From contig CAILUD010000203.1 of NCBI GenBank assembly GCA_903837285.1, positions 33,079 through 97,078 on the forward strand: a DNA stretch of 64,000 nucleotides. The letters are read 5' to 3'. Under the pieces are notes generated by a model, which was not told the origin of the DNA, did not search any database, and worked only from the letters and a program-made list of their open reading frames with translations. Below, one piece after another: positions 57,308 through 64,000 of the stretch. The translations under genes and the position numbers were made by a program. Each line of letters starts with the position of its first letter. The stretch's first letter is position 1. This DNA comes from an uncultured Bacteroidota bacterium (lineage in GTDB: Bacteria; Bacteroidota; Bacteroidia; Bacteroidales; GWA2-32-17).

Positions 57308-59875
57308 ATGATTAATTTCATTCTTAACAAAGAGAATATTAATTACAACGGAAATCCTGAATTAACGTTGTTAAAGTATTTGCGAAATGAATTAGAAATT
57401 ACTTCTGTAAAGGACGGTTGCTCTGGCCAGGCTGCATGTGGTGCATGTATGGTTGAAATTAATGGAGAAGCAAAACTATCATGCATTACTCCAATGAGTA
57501 AACTTCAGGGCACCGAAGTTACAACAATGGAAGGAGTTCCAGAGAAAATAAAACAAGTTTTAGGAAAAGCTTTTGTCGAGAAAGGTGCGGTTCAATGCGG
57601 CTTCTGCACACCAGGATTTTTGATGAGAACAAAAGTTCTTCTTCAGAAAAATCCAACTCCTACAAAAGAAGAAATAAAACAAGCACTAACTTTAAATCTT
57701 TGTCGTTGTACTGGATATGCTAAAATTATTGAAGCAATTGAAGAAGCTTCCAAATCAATAATAGAGAACAAAGAAATTGAATATTCAGATTTATCAGGAA
57801 AAGTAGGAACTTCCTATCCAAAATATCAGGCATACGAAACAGCAATTGGCAAAAGAGCTTTTGTTAACGATTTGCATTTTGAAGGAATGCTGCATGGTGC
57901 TTTAAAATTCAGCGATTATCCTCGGGCAAAAGTATTAAAAATAGATATTACTGAAGCATCAAAAATTAAAGGTGTAATAAAAATATTTACCTCAAATGAT
58001 ATTCCCGGAGATAAATTTATCGGACTTATATATCAAGACTGGCCTTTAATGATTGGTGAAGGAGAAATCACAAGATATATTGGCGATGTAATAGCAGGTG
58101 TTGTTGCAGAAACTGAAGAAATAGCAAGGGAAGCTACAAAAAAAATAAATGTTAGTTACGAAATTCTTGAACCAGTTACAGATCCGTTTGAAGCATTAAA
58201 AGAAAACTCTCCACAAGTTCAACCGAATCATGTAAACTTATTAGATAATTGCAAAGTATACCGAGGTGGAAATGCAGGTGAAGTGCTGAAAAAATCAGAT
58301 TTTATTTCAAAGGGAACTTACAATACTCAGCGCATTGAGCACGCATTTTTAGAGACTGAAGGTGCAGTAGGATTACCAAAAGAAGATGGCATAACACTGT
58401 ACACAAACGGTCAGGGAATTTATGTTGACAGAAAGCAAATTTCTAAAATACTTGCTCTTCCTGAAGAAAAAATAAATGTAATACTTGTTCCAACTGGTGG
58501 TGGCTTTGGTGGAAAAGAAGATATGACAGTTCAGGGACATACTGCATTATTTACATGGCTACTAAAAAAACCTGTTAAACTAATACTTTCAAGAGAAGAA
58601 TCTTTCAGAATGCACCCAAAAAGACATCCGGTTTTTATGGATATTGAAATGGGTTGCGATAAAAACGGAATGCTAACAGCTGTTAAACTTATGGCAGTAG
58701 GCGATTCAGGATCTTATGCTTCTGTTGGAACAAAAGTCATGGAAAGAGTTGCTGGTCATGCAACTGGTGGCTACCATTTTCCTTGCGTAAATTTGGAAGC
58801 AAAAACTGTATATACTAACAATATTCCTAGTGGTGCTATGCGCGGCTTTGGAGCAAATCAGGTTTGTTTTGCACTTGAAGGCTGCATTGATGAACTATGC
58901 AAACAAGGAGGATTTGATCGCTGGAAATTCAGATATGATAATGCCTTAACTGAAGGCAGAATGACTGCTACAGGTCATATATTAAAATCAGGGGTTGGAA
59001 TTAGAGCAACACTTGATGCACTTAAACCATATTACGAAAAAGCAAAATTTAAAGGCTTAGCTTGCGGAATAAAAAATTCGGGAGTTGGAAATGGAATGGA
59101 AGATTCCAGTGATGTTATAATTGAAATAATTTCAGAAAAACAAGTAAACATTCAGCATGGCTGGACTGAAATGGGGCAAGGCATTCACAATATGGCAATC
59201 CAGACTTTACATGAAGAAACTGGAATTAATCCAGAAATAATTGAAGTAATTGTTGATACAGCTGCTAATATAACAACAGGCATGACAACTTCATCTCGTG
59301 CAACTGCTTTACTTGGAAATGCAGTTATCGATGCTTCCAAACAAATCATAGAAGATTTAAAAACAAATAAACTGTCTGATTTAAAAGGCAAAAAATATAA
59401 AGGCAATTACACATGCAACTGGACTACAAAACCAGGAGCTGACGTAAAAGAAATTATAACACATTACTCTTATGGTTATGCATCACAGCTTGTAGTATTA
59501 AACGACAAAGGAGAAATAGATACAGTATACGCAGCACATGATGCCGGTAAAATAATGAATCCAATAATGTTTGAAGGTCAGATTGAAGGTGCTGTTCATA
59601 TGGGTGTTGGATATGCTTTAACCGAAGACTTACCAATGAAAGACGGATTCCTTGTTTCAACAAAAATGAGAGATTTAGGAATTTTATCTGCTAAAGAAAC
59701 ACCCAACATAAAAGTTATTGGTGTTGAAGTTAAAGATTCAGTTGGTCCATATGGTGCAAAAGGATTAGGTGAAATCGGATTAGTTCCTACAGCAGCAGCT
59801 GTAGCCAATGCACTTTGTGATTTTGATGGTGTTAGAAGATATTCTTTACCAATGAAAAGAAAAAAGAAATGTTAA
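57308..59875 (+). CDS. Xanthine-dehydrogenase-like molybdenum hydroxylase (2Fe-2S plus Moco)
   Basis: Hydroxylates purine-like rings using molybdopterin. The 855 residues hold two 2Fe-2S sites (Cys38, 44, 47, 59; Cys97, 100, 132, 134), then the molybdopterin domains. The latter include PTGGGFGGKED (near 396), SGAMRGFGANQV (near 510), TEMGQGIHNMA (near 621) and the active-site Glu in GAKGLGEIGL (near 820). There is no FAD domain, and no FAD-subunit gene is nearby; YgfK could take that role. The length and neighbours fit the selenium-dependent xanthine dehydrogenase/XdhD group, in which a labile Se replaces a Mo ligand. The substrate could be xanthine, hypoxanthine or urate-type compounds. Confidence 0.88.
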   Translation: MINFILNKENINYNGNPELTLLKYLRNELEITSVKDGCSGQAACGACMVEINGEAKLSCITPMSKLQGTEVTTMEGVPEKIKQVLGKAFVEKGAVQCGFCTPGFLMRTKVLLQKNPTPTKEEIKQALTLNLCRCTGYAKIIEAIEEASKSIIENKEIEYSDLSGKVGTSYPKYQAYETAIGKRAFVNDLHFEGMLHGALKFSDYPRAKVLKIDITEASKIKGVIKIFTSNDIPGDKFIGLIYQDWPLMIGEGEITRYIGDVIAGVVAETEEIAREATKKINVSYEILEPVTDPFEALKENSPQVQPNHVNLLDNCKVYRGGNAGEVLKKSDFISKGTYNTQRIEHAFLETEGAVGLPKEDGITLYTNGQGIYVDRKQISKILALPEEKINVILVPTGGGFGGKEDMTVQGHTALFTWLLKKPVKLILSREESFRMHPKRHPVFMDIEMGCDKNGMLTAVKLMAVGDSGSYASVGTKVMERVAGHATGGYHFPCVNLEAKTVYTNNIPSGAMRGFGANQVCFALEGCIDELCKQGGFDRWKFRYDNALTEGRMTATGHILKSGVGIRATLDALKPYYEKAKFKGLACGIKNSGVGNGMEDSSDVIIEIISEKQVNIQHGWTEMGQGIHNMAIQTLHEETGINPEIIEVIVDTAANITTGMTTSSRATALLGNAVIDASKQIIEDLKTNKLSDLKGKKYKGNYTCNWTTKPGADVKEIITHYSYGYASQLVVLNDKGEIDTVYAAHDAGKIMNPIMFEGQIEGAVHMGVGYALTEDLPMKDGFLVSTKMRDLGILSAKETPNIKVIGVEVKDSVGPYGAKGLGEIGLVPTAAAVANALCDFDGVRRYSLPMKRKKKC

Positions 59876-59885
59876 ATACCACAAC

Positions 59886-59960
59886 ACCCTGTGATCCTGA
59901 GGCACTCGAAGGATTGACACATAACCCACAGCTCATACTTCAAGATCCGCGAATTGACTT
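59886..59960. repeat. Decayed repeat-like spacer before ssnA
   Basis: CTGTGATCCTGAGGCACTCG and AAGGATTGACACA look like a worn copy of GTCATCCTGAG-type dispersed repeats. It fills most of the 115-base gap between the hydroxylase and ssnA. Confidence 0.4.
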
Positions 59961-59990
59961 AAGTTATTTTTCATTTAATAAGTTACTATT

Positions 59991-61259
59991 ATGGCAATAT
60001 ATTTAAAAAACGCAACATTTATTGATTGGCAAACTTTAGAATTTAAAACCTCTAATATAAAAGTTAATTCAGGAATTAATAATGGTTTTGAATTCATTAA
60101 TGAAATACCTATTAATTCAAACGAAGAAATAATTGATTGCACAGGCAAATATGTCACAAAATCTTTTGTATGCGGACATCACCATATTTATTCAGCTCTT
60201 GCAAGAGGAATGGGCGCACCAAAAAAGAATCCCGAAAACTTTTATGAAATTCTGCAATATGTTTGGTGGACACTAGATAAATGTCTGGACAAAGATATGA
60301 TTGAAGCTAGTGCATTAACAACAGCTATTGCATGTGCAAAAAGCGGAACTACATTCGTAATAGACCACCACGCCTCACCTTTTGCAGTTGAAGGTTCTTT
60401 AGAAATAATTGCAAAAGCATTTGAAAAAGTTGGACTTTCTCATCTATTATGTTACGAAATCTCAGATAGAGATGGAATTGAAATTGCTAACAAAGGACTA
60501 CAAGAAACAGAAAATTATTTAAAAAATAAGCAGGGATTAGTAGGTCTACATGCATCTTTCACTGTTTCTGAAGAAACACTAAACAAGGCTATTTCACTTG
60601 CCAATAATTATAATTCAGGCATACACATACACGTTGCTGAAGACAAATACGATCAGGAACATTGTGTTAAAAATTATAACCAAAGAGTTATTGAACGATT
60701 AAATAATTATGGAGGATTAAGTTCTTCAAAAACAATTCTTGGCCACTGTCTTCATTTAAGCGAAAATGAAAAAACTATTATTAAAAATTCAAATGCATGG
60801 GTTGTTCAAAATAGTGAAAGCAATCTAAACAACAATGTTGGTTATTTTAATTCAAGAGGTTTAGGAAATAACATAATGCTTGGAACAGATGGAATGCACA
60901 GCGATATGCTAAGATCTGCAAAATCTGCATTCTATGTAGGACAAGGTTTTGACAGTATAGATTATTCAGGAATTTATAACCGTTTTAGAAATGCACATAA
61001 ATATTTAAGTACAAATAATTTTTCTGGAGATGGCGACAATAATCTTATTATTTTAGATTACGACTCCCCTACTGAATTTAATCAAAGTAATTTCTTAGGC
61101 CATTTTCTTTTTGGCATTGATTCAAAACATGTGCATAATGTTATAGCTAATGGGAAATTAATAGTAAAAGACAAAATTATTCAGACAGTTAATGAAAATG
61201 ATATTTTAAGTTCGTCAAAAGAATTATCAAAATTACTTTGGAAAAAAATGAGCAAATAA
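59991..61259 (+). CDS. ssnA: SsnA-like amidohydrolase
   Basis: Amidohydrolase-superfamily TIM-barrel enzyme of 422 residues. The metal-binding motif CGHHHIYSALARGM has His63 and His65. Other ligands are in GLHASFTVSEE (near 185), GIHIHVAEDKYDQEH (near 210), LGHCLHLS (near 248) and GTDGMHSDM (near 300). SsnA is tied by gene context to selenium-dependent molybdenum hydroxylase and purine degradation sets and resembles guanine or chlorohydrolase deaminases. A likely job is deamination or ring-opening of a purine intermediate. Confidence 0.88.
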   Translation: MAIYLKNATFIDWQTLEFKTSNIKVNSGINNGFEFINEIPINSNEEIIDCTGKYVTKSFVCGHHHIYSALARGMGAPKKNPENFYEILQYVWWTLDKCLDKDMIEASALTTAIACAKSGTTFVIDHHASPFAVEGSLEIIAKAFEKVGLSHLLCYEISDRDGIEIANKGLQETENYLKNKQGLVGLHASFTVSEETLNKAISLANNYNSGIHIHVAEDKYDQEHCVKNYNQRVIERLNNYGGLSSSKTILGHCLHLSENEKTIIKNSNAWVVQNSESNLNNNVGYFNSRGLGNNIMLGTDGMHSDMLRSAKSAFYVGQGFDSIDYSGIYNRFRNAHKYLSTNNFSGDGDNNLIILDYDSPTEFNQSNFLGHFLFGIDSKHVHNVIANGKLIVKDKIIQTVNENDILSSSKELSKLLWKKMSK

Positions 61260-61286
61260 TTTTTATTCTTTACACAACTACAAATA

Positions 61287-61790
61287 ATGAATAAGATAGA
61301 AAACATCATTAAAGCGTTAGATTTAAAACCGCATCCAGAGGGTGGTTATTATAAAGAAACTTACAGATGTGTAGGCGAAATAAAAAAAGAAAATCTAAGT
61401 GCAGATTTTAATGGAAATAGAAATTATTCAACCTGTATTTATTTTTTGCTAACATCAGATACATTTTCGGCATTTCATAGAATTAGACAAGATGAAATAT
61501 GGCATTTTTATGATGGTTCACCAATTAATCTGCACACAATAAATACTGAAGGAATATACTCCTTAATAGTAATTGGAAACGAAATCGAAAAAGGAAATAT
61601 TCCTCAATATGTAGTACCAGCAGGAGTTTGGTTTGCAGCAAAAGTTATAAACGAAAATGATTACAGTCTTTTAGGATGTACCGTTTCGCCTGGATTTAAC
61701 TTTAATGACTTTGAACTTCCTAACAGAATTGATTTAATTAACAATTTTCCACAACACTCCAAAATAATCACAGAATTAACATGGAAATAA
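61287..61790 (+). CDS. Cupin-superfamily protein (DUF985 type)
   Basis: The 167 residues begin IIKALDLKPHPEGGYYKETY, the typical DUF985/cupin_5 start, and show FHRIRQDEIWHFYDGSPI (near 70) and VPAGVWFAAKV (near 110). Such proteins form a small beta barrel that can bind a metal or sugar-like ligand. It overlaps the next gene by ten bases, so the two are coupled. No enzyme activity can be named. Confidence 0.82.
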   Translation: MNKIENIIKALDLKPHPEGGYYKETYRCVGEIKKENLSADFNGNRNYSTCIYFLLTSDTFSAFHRIRQDEIWHFYDGSPINLHTINTEGIYSLIVIGNEIEKGNIPQYVVPAGVWFAAKVINENDYSLLGCTVSPGFNFNDFELPNRIDLINNFPQHSKIITELTWK

Positions 61791-62404
61791 CAGTTTTACA
61801 AATTATTGGATATATAGCTTCAGTTATCATTGCTGCATCAATGACAATGAATTCCATTATAAAATTCAGATGGATTAATCTTGTGGGTGCTTCAACTTTT
61901 TCTGTTTATGGTTTTGTTATGGGAGCGCTACCAGTTGGAATTTTAAACGGATTTATTGTTTGCGTTGATATTTATTATTTATATAATATTTATTCTAAAA
62001 AAGAAGTATTTGAAACACTTGAATTAAGACCTGAAAACAGATATCTTATAAGATTCTTAGAATTTCACAATGAAGAAATACAAAAGAATTTTCCAGGTTT
62101 TACATATAAGCCAGAGATGAATACCATAAGTTTCTTTACTTTAAGAAACATGTCGGTTGCAGGAGTTTTTCTTGCTCATCGTGAAGATGACAACGTACTT
62201 AAAGTTGGCCTAGACTATGTTATTCCTGAGTACAGAGATTTTAAAAACGGTAAATACATTTATAATCGAGTAAAGAATCGCTTTATTGGAGCAGGTTTTA
62301 CCAAAGTTATTGCACCAGCATCAAGTAAAAAGTATGTGAAATATCTGAAAAAACTTAATTTCACAGAAAATAAAGATGGAATGTATGAGATAAAACTTAA
62401 ATAA
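61781..62404 (+). CDS. Fusion of YgjV-like membrane domain with GNAT-like acetyltransferase domain
   Basis: The 207 residues have an N-terminal YgjV-like part with three membrane helices (about 5-85: GYIASVIIAASMTMNSIIKFRWINLVG and LPVGILNGFIVCVDIYYLYNIY). The C-terminal half (about 95-207) resembles a small GNAT fold (VPEYRDF-like IPEYRDFKNGKYIYNRVKNRF, then IAPASSKKYVKYLKKLNF). The acetyl-CoA loop is not clear, so activity is uncertain. It overlaps the cupin gene and precedes the hydantoinase. Confidence 0.7.
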   Translation: MEITVLQIIGYIASVIIAASMTMNSIIKFRWINLVGASTFSVYGFVMGALPVGILNGFIVCVDIYYLYNIYSKKEVFETLELRPENRYLIRFLEFHNEEIQKNFPGFTYKPEMNTISFFTLRNMSVAGVFLAHREDDNVLKVGLDYVIPEYRDFKNGKYIYNRVKNRFIGAGFTKVIAPASSKKYVKYLKKLNFTENKDGMYEIKLK

Positions 62405-62418
62405 ATAGCAACAATGCC

Positions 62419-62479
62419 ATAATGAACGGAGTAGAAGAGTATTCTCGAATTTAGATTCTTCGTTTCACTCAGAATGACA
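62419..62479. repeat. Repeat-like element running into the 5' end of the hydantoinase gene
   Basis: CGGAGTAGAAGAGTATTC followed by AGATTCTTCGTTTCACTCAGAATGACA. The end CTCAGAATGACA and the AGATTCTTCG core match the dispersed element type seen at 7970 and 28190. One in-frame ATG (62474) lies inside it, so the gene's true start is more likely the next ATG at 62492. Confidence 0.55.
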
Positions 62480-62491
62480 AAACCAGAATAT

Positions 62492-63862
62492 ATGAGCATA
62501 CTAATAAAAAACGGAACAGTTGTAACTTCAAGTAAAACAGAAGTAACAGACATATTAATCACCGATAATAATATTGAAGCAATTGGATATAATCTTAATA
62601 TAACAGAAGACACAACAATAATTGACGCTACAGATAAATATATTTTTCCAGGTGGAGTTGATGCTCATGTTCACCTAGACTTACCAACTCCTTCGGGCCC
62701 ATCCTCTGACAATTTTAAAACAGGCAGTATTGCTGCAATTTATGGCGGAACTACTTCAATAATTGATTTCGTAACACCTTCCAAAAACGAGTCATTAATA
62801 TCTGCTTTTAACAACAGATTAAAAGACGCTAAAAACTCCCTAATAGATTATGGTTTTCACATGGGAATAACATCGTGGAATAAAGAGACAGCAAGAGAAA
62901 TGGAAGCCTGTGTATTAGACTATGGAATAACATCCTTTAAAACATACATGGCCTACAAAGGGACTATTGGCATAGAAAATGAAGAATTACGCAACATAAT
63001 GCAAGTAGCTGCTGCACTTGAATTAATAATTACTGTTCATTGTGAACTAGGAGACGAAATAATAAAGTTGCAAAAAAAATATATAGATGAAGGTAAAACA
63101 ACACCAAAATACCACGCTCTATCAAGGCCAGCAAATATTGAAGCCGAATCGATAAAACAAGTTATACAAATAGCAAAAGAAACAGGATGCACTGTATACA
63201 TAGTCCACACATCGGCAAAAGAATCAGTAGAAATAATTGAGCAAGCACAACTCAGCGGACAGAAAGTATTTTCTGAAACATGTCCCCAATACTTATTTCT
63301 CGACGACACAGTATATGATAAAAAGCTACCCGAATCATTAAAATATGTAATAAGCCCACCCATAAGATCAAATCAGGACCAGACAAAGTTGTGGGAAGCA
63401 ATAAATAATAACACAATACAGTTTATAGCTACCGATCATTGTCCGTTTAACACAAAAGGACAAAAAGATAAAGGGGAAAATGATTTCACAAAAATTCCAA
63501 ATGGAGCAGGGGGAATAGAACATAGAATTGAATTAATGTACACTTACGGAGTTTTAGACAATAAAATAACAATTAATAAATTAGTAGAAATAACATCAAC
63601 AAATCCTGCAAAGATATTTGGAATATACCCTCAAAAAGGTGAAATTACTGTTGGTTCAGATGCTGACATTGTTATCTGGAATCCTAAGACAGAAAACATA
63701 ATATCTGCAAAAACACACCATCAAAACTGCGATTCAAACATTTATGAAGGATTTAAAATCAAAGGAAAAGCAGAAACAGTAATAGTAAACGGAGAAATAA
63801 TATTAGAAAAAGGCAAACTAAAAAACAAAATAAAAAAGGGCAAATATTTGAGAAGAAACTAA
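62492..63862 (+). CDS. hydA: Dihydropyrimidinase/D-hydantoinase family amidohydrolase
   Basis: Opens cyclic amides such as dihydropyrimidines or hydantoins. Counted from the ATG giving MSILIKNGTVV, the 456 residues include metal ligands His59 and His61 in VDAHVHLDLP, the bridging (carboxylated) Lys150 in SFKTYMAYKG, His in TVHCELGDE (near 178) and VYIVHTSAKES (near 233), and the catalytic Asp in IATDHCPF (near 309). It closes the cluster and is likely to open a hydantoin-like ring made from purines. Two upstream in-frame codons come from a repeat, so I reject the start at 62474. Confidence 0.92.
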   Translation: MSILIKNGTVVTSSKTEVTDILITDNNIEAIGYNLNITEDTTIIDATDKYIFPGGVDAHVHLDLPTPSGPSSDNFKTGSIAAIYGGTTSIIDFVTPSKNESLISAFNNRLKDAKNSLIDYGFHMGITSWNKETAREMEACVLDYGITSFKTYMAYKGTIGIENEELRNIMQVAAALELIITVHCELGDEIIKLQKKYIDEGKTTPKYHALSRPANIEAESIKQVIQIAKETGCTVYIVHTSAKESVEIIEQAQLSGQKVFSETCPQYLFLDDTVYDKKLPESLKYVISPPIRSNQDQTKLWEAINNNTIQFIATDHCPFNTKGQKDKGENDFTKIPNGAGGIEHRIELMYTYGVLDNKITINKLVEITSTNPAKIFGIYPQKGEITVGSDADIVIWNPKTENIISAKTHHQNCDSNIYEGFKIKGKAETVIVNGEIILEKGKLKNKIKKGKYLRRN

Positions 63863-63876
63863 ACCTTTTTTAAATA

Positions 63877-64000
63877 GGTAGTGTCTCATTAAGTGTGTAA
63901 ACCAAAAAAGTTATTCTGAAAATTTTTGACCTTCCTCCAAAAGGTCAGAAAAATTTTAGGAAATAACTTTTTTATTAACTTTATTACACACAAAAATGAA
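63877..64000 (+). mobile_element. Putative insertion-sequence end (IS256-like), cut by window edge
   Basis: GGTAGTGTCTCATTAAGTGT at 63877 looks like a terminal inverted repeat. About 120 bases on, an ATG at 63996 follows TTACACACAAAA, as if a transposase gene begins there. The family label is from memory of similar ends and is unproven; the transposase itself lies outside the window. Confidence 0.5.
63904..63973. repeat. Long imperfect hairpin inside the IS-like end
   Basis: Left arm AAAAAAGTTATT, AAAATTTTT, GACCTT and right arm AAGGTC, AAAAATTTT, AATAACTTTTTT form about 27 base pairs with a small loop (CCTCCAA). It may block outside transcription from entering a transposase gene. Confidence 0.7.

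Noticed and set aside
1..64000. CRISPR arrays, rRNA genes and complete transposases
   Set aside because: No regularly spaced direct repeats, no rRNA-like stretch and no complete transposase frame were seen in the window.

Overview
The window is AT-rich DNA from the chromosome of a Bacteroidetes bacterium, most likely of the order Bacteroidales or a close environmental relative. The evidence is a fused SecDF, gldF/gldG, a PorP/SprF protein beside a gliding-type C-terminal domain protein, several PD40 and OmpA-like proteins, DUF4293 and DUF4340 proteins, and exact TAnnTTTG promoter boxes (for example before tRNA-Leu and glyA). Species cannot be told from the sequence.

Left part (1-25720): the end of secDF, pepE, a Cys-rich Spy/CpxP-like secreted protein, and two tandem membrane-bound SpoIIE-type phosphatases followed by a probable outer-membrane barrel. 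Then come pheT and a type IX secretion trio: a secreted protein, a cargo protein with a gliding-type C-terminal domain, and a PorP/SprF partner. A long minus-strand block follows: gldF, gldG, DUF4340, dnaN, two PD40 proteins, an exonuclease and an FAH-family protein.

Middle part (26058-44442): clpX, clpP, tig and tRNA-Leu(UAG) lie in line on the minus strand. They are followed by an OmpA/PD40 envelope protein, a gamma-carbonic-anhydrase-like protein, a hybrid histidine kinase with Hpt domain, a membrane PAS protein with no kinase domain, a ClC protein with CBS domains, glyA, a TauE-like transporter and a secreted protein of unknown role.

Two accessory modules stand out on the right. At 44450-50870 a compact minus-strand operon encodes a cytochrome-b-like membrane protein, a membrane-anchored FAD/4Fe-4S oxidoreductase, two multihaem c-type cytochromes with 20 and 13 CXXCH motifs, and a beta-barrel protein. 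It reads as an electron route from the quinone or NAD(P)H pool toward the cell surface. At 51162-63862 a plus-strand cluster encodes YgfK, two PLP enzymes, a 2Fe-2S molybdenum hydroxylase, SsnA, a cupin, a membrane-acetyltransferase fusion and a hydantoinase. It resembles the enterobacterial and clostridial gene sets tied to selenium-dependent molybdenum hydroxylases and anaerobic purine breakdown, but has two PLP genes that the E. coli set lacks in this form. The window ends in what looks like the terminal repeat of an insertion sequence.

Small palindromic repeats are scattered through the window, and two of them sit in frame inside coding genes (the second SpoIIE phosphatase and ygfK).
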